A stretch of DNA of 64,000 bases from an uncultured Prevotella sp. (GTDB lineage Bacteria > Bacteroidota > Bacteroidia > Bacteroidales > Bacteroidaceae). A program made the position numbers and the translations under genes. The DNA lies in NCBI RefSeq assembly GCF_946407605.1, contig NZ_CAMJOS010000002.1, positions 124,001 to 188,000 on the forward strand, given 5' to 3'. The notes under the pieces were generated by a model, which was given only the letters and a program-made list of their open reading frames with translations, was not told the origin of the DNA and did not search any database. Positions 32,531 to 41,274 of the stretch are shown here, one piece after another. The first letter of the stretch is position 1. Each line of letters begins with the position of its first letter.

Positions 32531-34141
32531 ATGAAAAAGGCAACGATACTCCTCATCGCCATCATTTGCATGATGGCTTTCACCATCAGCACACAGGCTC
32601 AGAAGAGTCTGCCCACCATCGCCATCACCACCTCTACCCCACTAAATGCACAAGAGAAGGTGGCGGCTCACATGAAGACCGAGGGCTACGACGGTCCTAT
32701 CGGTATCAAACTGCGTGGCAACAGCTCACTTGGTTTCAACCAGAAGAAATACACCATCGAGACACGCGATGCCGACGGCAAAGACCTCGACGTGAGTCTC
32801 TTAGGTATGCCTGCCCACAGCAAGTGGGTGTTGCTGGCCCCCTATACCGATGTCTCCATGATGCGCGACCCACTGGCTTTCCAGCTGTGGCGTGATATGG
32901 GCCATTGGGGACCCAGAACGGTGATGTGCGAGGTTACGGTGGATGGAGAGTATCGTGGCATCTATATCCTCTCGGAAGCCATCAAGAAGGGTAAGGACCG
33001 TGTGGATATCAGCAAACTGAAGAAGGGCGACACCAGCGGACGTGAACTGACGGGTGGTTATCTGTTGCGCATCGACACCTTCAACGACGATGATGCCACC
33101 TTCACCTCGAAGGTGCCCGGCATTGGCGAGGGCAACATGTCCAGCGAGGTCATCTGGTCATGCATCTATCCCAAGAAGAAAAACCTGCAGCCAGAGCAGT
33201 TTGCCTATATACAGAACTATATAGACACCGTGGAACAGGTCATACAATCCGACTATTTTGCCGACCCTCAGAAGGGCTATGCCCACTATATCGACGTACC
33301 CTCGTTTGTCGATTATTTCATCCACACAGAGTTGAGTCTCAATGCCGATGGTTATAAGCGTAGCGCCTATTTTTATAAGGAGAAACAACATGAGGATGGT
33401 ACTGGCGGCAAACTCGTGGCAGGACCCGTTTGGGATTATAACCTGGCCTATGGTAACTGCAACTTTGCCAATGCCAACAACCTGGAGGCCTGGTGCTTCG
33501 AAGGTGCCAGCAACAACCCAACGCCAGCCATGTGGCAACGACTGTTGCAAGACCCCGCCTTCCGTAAGGCGGTGAAGACCCGCTATCAACAGTTGCGCAA
33601 GAATGTGCTCAGCACCAAAGCCATCAATGCCTTTATCGATAGCCAGGCCAAGCTCCTCAGCAAGGCCAAGGACCATCATTTCGAGACCTATCCTGAATTG
33701 TTAGTCAGCGAAGAGCGCAAGCAGCAGCTAGCGCAGCAGCCGCAGATAGGGGGCTTTCCCTTTGGCGGTGGTTTCCCCCCAATGGGTGAGATGCCTCAAG
33801 GCGGTTTTCCTCAAATGGGAGCATTTCCTCAAATGGGTGAAATGCCTTCAATGGGAGAAGGTTTTCCTCAAATGGGACAAGGTTTCCCACAGATGGGAGA
33901 TTTCCAGTTTGATATGACAGGAATGTTTGCAGCCTATCGTGTCAGCAGTTATGAAGAGGAAATCCAGATTCTCAAGCAGTGGCTTGCCGACCGTCTCGCC
34001 TTCCTCGACCGCAACATTGCCCGCTTCGACACCGACTGGCAACCCCGCATCCAGCCGCTCGTTGAGAAAAAGATGCAATTCCCCTTCGGCAACTTCCCTG
34101 GCGGAGGCTTCCCAAGCGGTGGATTCCCTGGCGGATTCTAA
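32531..34141 (+). CDS. Secreted CotH kinase family protein with FPQMG repeats
   Basis: The 536-residue protein has a signal peptide (AFTISTQAQ cleavage region) and the CotH fold: KLRGNSSLGFNQKKYTIE near residue 60, KWVLLAPYTD, DPLAFQLWRDMG, and the catalytic-type GPVWDYNLAYGN near residue 300. CotH proteins are atypical protein kinases that phosphorylate spore coat or other extracellular proteins; in Bacteroidota they are secreted and their targets are unknown. Residues about 405-465 form a low-complexity Gly/Met region with at least five FPQMG units, and the last 20 residues are Gly/Pro/Phe-rich. It follows the esterase by 75 bases on the same strand. Confidence 0.85.
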   Translation: MKKATILLIAIICMMAFTISTQAQKSLPTIAITTSTPLNAQEKVAAHMKTEGYDGPIGIKLRGNSSLGFNQKKYTIETRDADGKDLDVSLLGMPAHSKWVLLAPYTDVSMMRDPLAFQLWRDMGHWGPRTVMCEVTVDGEYRGIYILSEAIKKGKDRVDISKLKKGDTSGRELTGGYLLRIDTFNDDDATFTSKVPGIGEGNMSSEVIWSCIYPKKKNLQPEQFAYIQNYIDTVEQVIQSDYFADPQKGYAHYIDVPSFVDYFIHTELSLNADGYKRSAYFYKEKQHEDGTGGKLVAGPVWDYNLAYGNCNFANANNLEAWCFEGASNNPTPAMWQRLLQDPAFRKAVKTRYQQLRKNVLSTKAINAFIDSQAKLLSKAKDHHFETYPELLVSEERKQQLAQQPQIGGFPFGGGFPPMGEMPQGGFPQMGAFPQMGEMPSMGEGFPQMGQGFPQMGDFQFDMTGMFAAYRVSSYEEEIQILKQWLADRLAFLDRNIARFDTDWQPRIQPLVEKKMQFPFGNFPGGGFPSGGFPGGF

Positions 34142-34145
34142 ACAA

Positions 34146-35102
34146 TTATCGAATAAGATTATATCCCCACTTCAGGAGGAAATAGAAGAGGGTGCCGAAG
34201 AAGAGACCGGCAATGGCATCGATGGCATAATGAGCCTGGATGTAAAAAGTACCGAAGAAAAGTAGAACAGCAAAGGGCAGGAAGATAAAGAATAACTTCT
34301 TGTTCTTAGCTTCCCATGCCAACCACATGACGATGGTGGCCACTCCCACATGACTGCTTGGGAAGGCCGCCGTAGGGCGTTCGCCAGCATCATGGGCAAT
34401 GACGAGAGCCTTGTACATAGGACCATCCTCCCACCCTGGAATGGGCAAGATGAAATCGCGATTGTGGACGTCGAACTCAATCGTATTAAAATAGTCGCCG
34501 ATATTGGGAAAGATGCCCTGCGCTATCTGGTCTACACCTACAGCCTTGAAATAGAACTGCGGTCCTGCTACTGGCAGGACGATGAAGATGAGATAGAACA
34601 GGAAGAACGAGCCGATAATGATAAAGGCCGTGCGCTCGAAATGCTCGTAGCGGAAGAAGAAAAAGAAGATGGTGATACCTACGAACAGCGGATAGTAGCT
34701 GACGTAGCCCATCGACAGCAGCTCGCTGAAGATGGGGTGAGAGAAGGTCTGACAGAACGACAGCGCAGGCTGGAAGCCAAAGAGCGACTGCTCCCAACCC
34801 GCAAACACATGGTCGAGATTGGGGAAGATGCGGTTCATCTCATAGGTGTCGGGATACCACCAGGAGAGCAGCAGGAACTGTCCTGTGATGCGAAAGAGCA
34901 TGGTGAGCTTGCAGGGGCAGAGGCGATAGACACCCCACAAGGCCAGCGTGAGCACGACAGCCTGAGCCCTGAACCAGAGCATCTCAGTGGGATGAGTCAG
35001 CCTAACGTAGGTGACTAATATAAATATGGTGGTAATCAGCGTGTAGACCAGTGTGGCCCACTCCACAGCAATGAGTCCCTTCTTCGTTTTCTCTACAGCC
35101 AT
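34146..35102 (-). CDS. PAP2 superfamily membrane protein, Aur1/inositolphosphotransferase-like
   Basis: The 318-residue polytopic protein has the PAP2 motif AAFPSSHVGVATI near residue 250 and the third motif as QAHYAIDAIAGLF near residue 290, in the form seen in Aur1/Ipt1 inositol phosphorylceramide synthases (HY-x2-D). Such enzymes act on membrane lipids, either dephosphorylating them or moving a phospho-headgroup onto ceramide. Some Bacteroidota make sphingolipids, so a headgroup transferase is plausible but unproven. It overlaps the epimerase gene upstream by 10 bases and is probably co-transcribed with it. The other lipid genes are not in view. Confidence 0.8.
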   Translation of the reverse strand: MAVEKTKKGLIAVEWATLVYTLITTIFILVTYVRLTHPTEMLWFRAQAVVLTLALWGVYRLCPCKLTMLFRITGQFLLLSWWYPDTYEMNRIFPNLDHVFAGWEQSLFGFQPALSFCQTFSHPIFSELLSMGYVSYYPLFVGITIFFFFFRYEHFERTAFIIIGSFFLFYLIFIVLPVAGPQFYFKAVGVDQIAQGIFPNIGDYFNTIEFDVHNRDFILPIPGWEDGPMYKALVIAHDAGERPTAAFPSSHVGVATIVMWLAWEAKNKKLFFIFLPFAVLLFFGTFYIQAHYAIDAIAGLFFGTLFYFLLKWGYNLIR

Positions 35103-36121
35103 CCGTTCTCCTTATACCATTTGATGGTGAGGGGCACACCCTCTTCCAGCGTGTATTTGGGCTCGTAACCCAGTTCACGACGAGCCGGCTCAATGTCGCA
35201 ACGCCAGTTGCGCTGCTTCAGAATATGATACTTATCGTTGTTCAGAGCAGAGATCTTACCTGTAAGGTGTCCCCATTTGTCACCAAAGAAAGTGATAACA
35301 CGCAGTACCCAGATGGGAGCTGTGATACGAATCCACCAGGGGTTGCCCAGTTCCTTACGGATAAGGTTCGAGAAGGTAGCCGACTGATATACCTTACCGT
35401 CAGAGAGGAAGTACTTGCGTCCCGTCTCACCCTTCTCGCAAGCCAGGAATACGGCCTGCACCACGTCAAGCACATAGACGAAGGTGATATCCTGCTGCTG
35501 ATAGCCCACCGCAAAGTCGCTGTGCTGCTTGATGCTCTTCGCCATAAGGAAATAGTCGCGCTCCCTGGGGCCATAGACGCCTGTAGGACGCAGGATAACG
35601 TAGGGGAAGGGGACTTCTTGATTTGAGGTTTGAGATATGAGGTTTGATGTTTGAGTCTCTAACCACTGTTCTGCCTCGAGCTTACTCTTACCGTATTCCG
35701 TGTTGGGCTGTGGCGTGTCTGTCTCCTTGATCTCTGTGTAGGGCTGTTGCTCGTGAATGGCGCCGAAGACGCTAAGTGAGCTGAGATACACAAAGCGCTT
35801 GATGGGCATCTGCAGTTTGATGAGTGCTTGCACCAAGTTCTTTGTGCCCTCTGTATTAATGCGGTGGAAGTCGCTGGTGTTCAGACACTTCGTCACACCA
35901 GCGGCATGCACCACATAATCGAAAGTATGGTCTTTGAGCTGCGCCTCCAACTGTTCCTGACTGCTCAGGTTCAGCTCTATGAAGTGGATGCGTTCGTCCT
36001 GCAGGAAGTCGCGCTTGCTGCTGCCTCTGACGGCAGCCCAAGTGTCGAACCCCTGACGGAGAGCCTCTTCCACGATGAATGAGCCTATAAATCCGCTGGC
36101 TCCTGTTATCAGAATCTTCAT
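35093..36121 (-). CDS. NAD(P)-dependent epimerase/dehydratase (extended SDR)
   Basis: The 342-residue protein has the Rossmann GASGFIGS (residues 7-14), FDYVVHAAGVTK, VYLSSLSVFGA and the catalytic YGKSK (Tyr143, Lys147), then ILRPTGVYGPRERDY. This is the extended-SDR family acting on nucleotide sugars, sterols or lipid precursors. Residues about 155-168 (Gln/Thr/Ser/Asn-rich, QTSNLISQTSNQ) are encoded by period-7 array H, exactly 42 bases, and interrupt the usual link between the active-site helix and the ILRPTGVYG strand. It overlaps the PAP2 gene, so the pair may act on one lipid. Substrate unknown. Confidence 0.87.
   Translation of the reverse strand: MKILITGASGFIGSFIVEEALRQGFDTWAAVRGSSKRDFLQDERIHFIELNLSSQEQLEAQLKDHTFDYVVHAAGVTKCLNTSDFHRINTEGTKNLVQALIKLQMPIKRFVYLSSLSVFGAIHEQQPYTEIKETDTPQPNTEYGKSKLEAEQWLETQTSNLISQTSNQEVPFPYVILRPTGVYGPRERDYFLMAKSIKQHSDFAVGYQQQDITFVYVLDVVQAVFLACEKGETGRKYFLSDGKVYQSATFSNLIRKELGNPWWIRITAPIWVLRVITFFGDKWGHLTGKISALNNDKYHILKQRNWRCDIEPARRELGYEPKYTLEEGVPLTIKWYKENGWL
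35617..35658. repeat. Period-7 array H (TGAGGTT, 6 units) inside the epimerase gene
   Basis: Units CTTGATT, TGAGGTT, TGAGATA, TGAGGTT, TGATGTT, TGAGTCT make 42 bases (14 codons), so the frame is kept. It is the same TTTGAGG heptamer as array I just upstream of the gene. Confidence 0.82.
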
Positions 36122-36132
36122 TGACGCAGTTC

Positions 36133-36167
36133 TTTGACCTTTGAGGTTTGTAATTTGAAATTTGATT
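36133..36167. repeat. Period-7 array I (TTTGANN, 5 units)
   Basis: Units TTTGACC, TTTGAGG, TTTGTAA, TTTGAAA, TTTGATT lie between the M16 protease stop and the epimerase start. Confidence 0.8.
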
Positions 36168-36178
36168 GACCTTTAGGA

Positions 36179-38989
36179 TTATTCCTCAGGGAGCATGATG
36201 ATCTCAGCGCGGTTGCCGGGCTTCAGGAACTCCTGCATGAAGGCCGCGATGGTCTCAGGTGTCTGAGCCTGAACGGTCTGCTTGTAGTCGGTGTGAGTAT
36301 CGACGCTGTAGTCACGCAAGCGACCGATGGTACGAATCCAGTAGTTGTTAGTCTTGGCCTGGTCGTCCACGTTCTTCAGCATATATTCCTTCACCTTGTT
36401 CAGCTTCTCGGCATCCACGTTTTTCGCCATGTTGATGACCTCGTCGAGCATAATCTTCGTGGCGATGTCGCCCTTCTCAGGCTTCATGGGACAATAGACG
36501 AGTACCGTACCTACGGTGCGATAGTCATCGCGGCTCAGTCCGGCCTGTGCCATGACGCTATAGGCAGCGCTTGCTTCCTCACGTATCTTCTCAGTGTAGA
36601 TCATCGACAGAATCTGTCCTACCATGTCGGCACGAATGATATTGTCGAGTGTGTAGTTCATATCGGTGTTGGCCCATACCATGACGGCGAGTGCCTTTGG
36701 CGTTTCCATCTTACGCTTGAAGTCGTTGATGACCTCACCCTTGAACATCTCGTCAACATCCTTACCCTTCACTACTTTGTTGGCATCGCCGGGAAGTGCA
36801 GCCAGATACTGCTCAATGAGCGGACGGATGGTAGCCTCGTCGTAGTTACCGACGATGGTGAAGGTGAAGGCAGCAGCGTTGCTAGTCTGTTCCTTAGCCA
36901 TTTGCAGGATGCGGTCGTAGCTTACCTTCTGCAGGTCGTCCATCAACAGTGGAGCAAAGCGCTTGCTGTGGTTCTGGATGGTAAGGGTCAGCGAGTCGCT
37001 GAATACAGCCTCGGGCTGCAGCAGTTTGTTCTTCAGCATCAGCTCGGTGGTCTTCATCATGTTGTCGTACGACTCCTGATCTTTGTTGATGTTAGTGAAG
37101 TAGAGGTAAACCAGCTGGAGCATGGTCTCTACATCGTTAGGAGTTGATGAGCCAGTGATGTTGGCGCGCTCGGTGCCCAGTACCAGATTAGCGCTGGCAA
37201 TCTTGCCTGCGAGAGCCTTCTCGAGTTCGGTGTGTGAGAAGTTACCCAGTCCGCTGGCCTCGATGGCATCGTCAAACATCTTGATGTTGGCAAAGTCGGC
37301 CTCGCCATAGAGCGAGCTACCGCCGAAGCCCTCAGAAGCCAGGATCACCTGGTCTTTCTTCAGGTCGGTGTGCTTCAGGATAACCTTGGCGCCATTGCTC
37401 AGTGTCAGCTCCTTATAGTCGAACTTAGGACCGTCAACCTCTTTCACAATCTTGCCGGCCTTGGGCATGTTGGTGATGAGGGGCTCATCCTTCACATTAT
37501 CCACATAAGCCTCGAGCTGTTGTGCGCGAGCCTCGTTGATGGCCTGCTTCAGCGAAGCCTCAGTGGGATAAACAGCACCCTCTTTCTCCTGGTTCATGTT
37601 GAGCAGCACGAGGTTGGTGTCGGTATCCTCGAAGAGTCCGCCCATGAGTTGGTTTACAACCTCGAGGGGGAGAGCAGGTGTGAGCTGCTTCATCACCTGA
37701 TAGTAGTCGTCAAGACTGGGTATGGGCTCCTTTGCCAGAAAGTGCTGCACATACTGGTTGACAAACTGGCTGTTGTATCGTTTTTCTTTGTTAGAGTACT
37801 GTTTGTCGAGCTGGCTGTTGAAGTTTGACTTATAACGCTGATACTCTGTGGCAGTGAATCCGAACTTGGCAGCACGGCGTGCCTCGACATAAGCAGCCTT
37901 GAGGGCAGCCTCGGTCTGACCCTCCTTGGGCAGGACGCTAACCTCGAAGGCATCCTTGGTCTTAGAGAGCAGATACTGTCCGTATCCCACAGAACCCTGG
38001 AGGAAGGGGCAGTCAGCTTTCTGTGCCAACTCAGCAAGACGGTCGTTGAGCATACCCAGGCAAGCTGCCTTGAGGTAGTCGATGACCAGATACTGCATAT
38101 TTCCCTTGATCTCATCGGGGATCGGATCACTCTTGAACAGCAGTTCCACGATGCTGTACTGCATCTCCTTGTCCTTATCCACCACGATGATAGCCTCGTT
38201 ATTGTCGGGCACATCCTCTGCCACCACGGCAGCAGGGTTCTCAGGCATCTTGATAGGGCCGAACAGATTCTTGATTTTCTGCTCCACCTTGTCTACATCG
38301 ACATCGCCCACCACGATGATGGCCTGGTTGTCGGGACGGTACCACTTCTCATAATAGGCACGCAGCACCTCGGGCTTGAAGTTATCGATAATCTCCATCA
38401 AACCGATAGGCATGCGGTGACCGTATTTTGAATTGGGATAGAGACGGGGCAGGTCGCGCTCCAGCATTCTCATCTGAGCGCTGGTACGCAAGCGCCATTC
38501 CTCATGGATGACGCCACGCTCCTTGTCAATCTCCTCGGGCTCCAAGAGCAGTCCGTCGGCCCAGTCGTGCAGAATCAGCAGACAAGAGTCGATGATACCC
38601 TCGCGCGTCGTGGGTACATTACTTATATTATATACCGTCTGGTCGATAGAGGTATAGGCGTTGAGGTCGGTGCCAAACTTCACACCGATGGTCTCACACC
38701 ATTTCACGATATCGTTACCCTTGAAGTTCTCGGTGCCGTTAAAGCACATGTGCTCCAGGAAGTGAGCCAGTCCGCGCTGCTCGTCGTTTTCCTGAATAGA
38801 GCCTACACGCTGTGCGATGTAGAACTCGGCACGCTGTTCGGGCCATGCGTTATGACGGATGTAATACGTGAGTCCGTTGTCTAACTTACCAATCTTGACA
38901 TCTGCGTCAACAGGTATGGCAGGCATCTCCTGAGCCTGAGTCATGATGGCTGTCAGGAGGAATAGAGCTGTTGTTAGTAATTTTTTCAT
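36179..38989 (-). CDS. M16 family zinc metallopeptidase (pitrilysin type)
   Basis: The 936-residue secreted protease has a signal peptide (cleavage near AQA/EMP, residue 20) and the inverted zinc motif HFLEH at residues 76-80, followed by the downstream Glu in ERGVIHEEW. Two M16 halves are visible: a catalytic N-terminal one, and a C-terminal one from about residue 520 that lacks the HxxEH motif, as is usual. These enzymes degrade peptides or process small proteins in the periplasm or at the surface. It lies 19 bases after the SLC13 gene on the same strand, suggesting co-transcription of peptide or acid uptake functions, though this is not proven. Confidence 0.93.
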   Translation of the reverse strand: MKKLLTTALFLLTAIMTQAQEMPAIPVDADVKIGKLDNGLTYYIRHNAWPEQRAEFYIAQRVGSIQENDEQRGLAHFLEHMCFNGTENFKGNDIVKWCETIGVKFGTDLNAYTSIDQTVYNISNVPTTREGIIDSCLLILHDWADGLLLEPEEIDKERGVIHEEWRLRTSAQMRMLERDLPRLYPNSKYGHRMPIGLMEIIDNFKPEVLRAYYEKWYRPDNQAIIVVGDVDVDKVEQKIKNLFGPIKMPENPAAVVAEDVPDNNEAIIVVDKDKEMQYSIVELLFKSDPIPDEIKGNMQYLVIDYLKAACLGMLNDRLAELAQKADCPFLQGSVGYGQYLLSKTKDAFEVSVLPKEGQTEAALKAAYVEARRAAKFGFTATEYQRYKSNFNSQLDKQYSNKEKRYNSQFVNQYVQHFLAKEPIPSLDDYYQVMKQLTPALPLEVVNQLMGGLFEDTDTNLVLLNMNQEKEGAVYPTEASLKQAINEARAQQLEAYVDNVKDEPLITNMPKAGKIVKEVDGPKFDYKELTLSNGAKVILKHTDLKKDQVILASEGFGGSSLYGEADFANIKMFDDAIEASGLGNFSHTELEKALAGKIASANLVLGTERANITGSSTPNDVETMLQLVYLYFTNINKDQESYDNMMKTTELMLKNKLLQPEAVFSDSLTLTIQNHSKRFAPLLMDDLQKVSYDRILQMAKEQTSNAAAFTFTIVGNYDEATIRPLIEQYLAALPGDANKVVKGKDVDEMFKGEVINDFKRKMETPKALAVMVWANTDMNYTLDNIIRADMVGQILSMIYTEKIREEASAAYSVMAQAGLSRDDYRTVGTVLVYCPMKPEKGDIATKIMLDEVINMAKNVDAEKLNKVKEYMLKNVDDQAKTNNYWIRTIGRLRDYSVDTHTDYKQTVQAQTPETIAAFMQEFLKPGNRAEIIMLPEE

Positions 38990-39008
38990 ATTGTTGGAAA
39001 ATTAAGAC

Positions 39009-40514
39009 TTATAATACGTTGAGGACACCCATGAGATAGACAAGGCCAAAGCCCAGCACCATAGAGATGATACCCATGATGATACCTATCTTGGCCATAT
39101 CTTTCTGCTGCACCAGGTTGGTAGAGAATGCCAATGCATTTGGCGGAGTTGAGATGGGCAGAATCATGGCACTTGATGCGGCTATGGCTACGCCAATAAG
39201 AACGGTAGGAGTACCACCGATAGGAGCCAGTTTGTCACCCATAGCACCGCAAACAATAGCGAGGATAGGCATCAAAAGGGCTGCCGTAGCTGAGTTTGAA
39301 ATGAAGTTACTCAGCAGATAGCAGATGGCGCCACCCAGAATCAGTATCAGCACGGGCGAGAACTCTCCAAAGGGAATGCTCTCAACAGCATTTTCGGCAA
39401 GGCCCGACTTATTCAGTCCATAGCCCAGTGCAAAGCCACCGGCCACCATCCAAATAACGCTCCAGTTCACCTGTTCAAGGTCGCGTTTATTGATAACACC
39501 TGTCAGTGCAAACACACAGAAAGGAATCATTGCCACAGTATATGAGTTGATACCTGTAACACGGTCAAGCAACCAGAGCAACACAGTAACAAAGAAGGTG
39601 ATGATAACAATATATGAATGAGCATCCTTCTTCATCTCACCGTCAATCTTCAGTTCGATGGTTTTCTGGCTGAAGGGGAACATCTTTTTCAGAATCCACC
39701 AACTGACAAACAGCAGCAAAATAACCAAGGGGAACATGAACATCATCCACTGACCAAAGCCCAGACCCAGGTTCAAGCCCTCGGGGTCGTTCAGGTATTT
39801 CAAAGCAATGGTATTAGGAGGTGTACCAATTGGCGTACCCATACCACCCAGGTTGGCTGCCACAGGAATACTCAGAGCCAAGGCGATACGACCCTTGCCC
39901 TCGGGAGGCAACTGACGGAACACGGGAGTCAGGAAGGTGAGCATCATGGCTGCTGTAGCCGTGTTTGACACGAACATCGAGAACAAGCCCGTGATCAGCA
40001 GGAATCCGAGCAGCACGTTCTCACTCCTTGTTCCGAAAGGTCTGAGCAGCACCTTGGCCAACTGAGCGTCGAGACCTGTCTTCGTGGCAGCGATGGCTAA
40101 CACGAAGCCGCCGATAAACAGCATGATGACGGGATCGGCAAAGGTGGCCATCACGCCTTTGTAGGAAAGCAGTGTTCCCACCTCTTCTTCGTTGACCATG
40201 GGTAGTATACCGCTATCTGTGCAGAATAGCAGCATGATGACGATGACAGCCACCGAGGTAGCCCATGATGAAACGATTTCGAGTATCCACATCAGCGTGG
40301 CGAATACGAAGATGGCGATGACGCGCTGTTGAATAACAGTAAGGTTGTTGATGCCATACCATTCGGCAGGCATGTTCCAGAGCAGCAGTGTGACGATGGC
40401 AACGATGGCGATCTTGACGATGCGCTTCACGGTGTTGCTGGGCTCGTACTTATGCTCGTGTCGGAATTTTCGGGCTGCTTCTACTATTTGCAGTCCCCTG
40501 TAAGTGCTAAGCAT
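39009..40514 (-). CDS. SLC13/DASS family anion:sodium symporter
   Basis: The 501-residue inner-membrane transporter has about 11-12 helices and the paired DASS signatures: SNTATAAMMLTFLTPVF near residue 185 and SNSATAALLMPILAI near residue 415 (the SNT sodium/carboxylate sites), plus GTPIGTPPNTIALKYL. Family members import dicarboxylates such as succinate, malate or fumarate, or sulfate, with sodium. In a succinate-producing anaerobe the direction could be export. A soluble N-terminal stretch of about 40 residues precedes the first helix. It heads a minus-strand gene set that continues with the M16 protease. Confidence 0.9.
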   Translation of the reverse strand: MLSTYRGLQIVEAARKFRHEHKYEPSNTVKRIVKIAIVAIVTLLLWNMPAEWYGINNLTVIQQRVIAIFVFATLMWILEIVSSWATSVAVIVIMLLFCTDSGILPMVNEEEVGTLLSYKGVMATFADPVIMLFIGGFVLAIAATKTGLDAQLAKVLLRPFGTRSENVLLGFLLITGLFSMFVSNTATAAMMLTFLTPVFRQLPPEGKGRIALALSIPVAANLGGMGTPIGTPPNTIALKYLNDPEGLNLGLGFGQWMMFMFPLVILLLFVSWWILKKMFPFSQKTIELKIDGEMKKDAHSYIVIITFFVTVLLWLLDRVTGINSYTVAMIPFCVFALTGVINKRDLEQVNWSVIWMVAGGFALGYGLNKSGLAENAVESIPFGEFSPVLILILGGAICYLLSNFISNSATAALLMPILAIVCGAMGDKLAPIGGTPTVLIGVAIAASSAMILPISTPPNALAFSTNLVQQKDMAKIGIIMGIISMVLGFGLVYLMGVLNVL

Positions 40515-40556
40515 TGTTCTTAATTTTTTTTATGGTTTCTTTTTCAAATTTGGGTG

Positions 40557-40564
40557 CAAAGGTA
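40557..40564 (-). promoter_or_regulatory. -7 box for the SLC13 gene
   Basis: The minus strand reads TACCTTTG, 42 bases upstream of the ATG at 40514. A -33 element is not evident. Confidence 0.45.
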
Positions 40565-40716
40565 GTAAAAAGAAAAGAGTTAGCACGTTGTGGTGGTAGT
40601 TTATTTTTGTATAGAGAGCGTATGCAGATGCAAAAACGTGGCAGTTTCACAGCGTTTTCATTAAGTTTGTCAAGTGGAGTTTGCAATTTGGGGTAGTTAT
40701 TTTATGGCTAAAATAT

Positions 40717-40747
40717 TTGGTCTTTCCGAAAATAATACCTACCTTTG
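40717..40747 (+). promoter_or_regulatory. Promoter of the TlpA-Omp28 operon
   Basis: TTTGG (TTG at 40717-40719) and TACCTTTG (40740-40747) are spaced by 20 bases. The ATG at 40777 is 29 bases downstream. This is the strongest promoter match in the window together with the one for the thiamine operon. Confidence 0.7.
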
Positions 40748-40776
40748 CCACCCAGAATCAAAATGAAACATTGCGT

Positions 40777-41274
40777 ATGAGAAAGATTGTTTTCCATCTG
40801 ATGATGGTGATCGCGTTTTTAAGTCTCTCACAGTCAGCCACAGCCCAATTGCCTGCTGTAACGTTGAAGACTATGGACGGCCAGGCTATCAAGACCGACA
40901 CGCTGTCGAACAACGGCAAACCGTTTATCATTGATTTCTTTGCCACCTGGTGCAAGCCCTGCAATCGCGAGCTCGACGCCATCAGCGAGGTCTATGCCGA
41001 CTGGCAGGAAGAGACTGGCGTCAAGATCTTCGCCGTCTCGGTAGACCAGGCACAGAACATCCAGAAGGTGAAACCCTTGGTCAACAACCACGGTTGGGAG
41101 TACGACGTGCTGCTCGACCCCAACAGCGACTTCCGCAAGGCGCTGGGTGCACAGATGATACCATTCGTGGTGGTGTGCGACGGCAAGGGAAACATTGTCT
41201 ATCGCCACAACGGCTATACCGATGGCGCTGAGGAAGAACTCATAGAAAAGGTACGCGAACTCATTAAGGAATGA
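40777..41274 (+). CDS. TlpA/ResA-like periplasmic thioredoxin
   Basis: The 165-residue protein has a signal peptide cleaved near SATA-Q (residue 24), then a thioredoxin fold with FFATWCKPCNREL, whose redox pair is Cys59/Cys62, and a cis-Pro region MIPFVVVCDGKG. TlpA/ResA-type proteins reduce or form disulfides in the periplasm. It is the first gene of an operon whose later members are an outer-membrane barrel and three Omp28-type proteins with their own CxxC, so its substrates may be those proteins. The ATG at 40777 is chosen because the upstream frame includes the promoter. The stop overlaps the next start (ATGA). Confidence 0.9.
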   Translation: MRKIVFHLMMVIAFLSLSQSATAQLPAVTLKTMDGQAIKTDTLSNNGKPFIIDFFATWCKPCNRELDAISEVYADWQEETGVKIFAVSVDQAQNIQKVKPLVNNHGWEYDVLLDPNSDFRKALGAQMIPFVVVCDGKGNIVYRHNGYTDGAEEELIEKVRELIKE

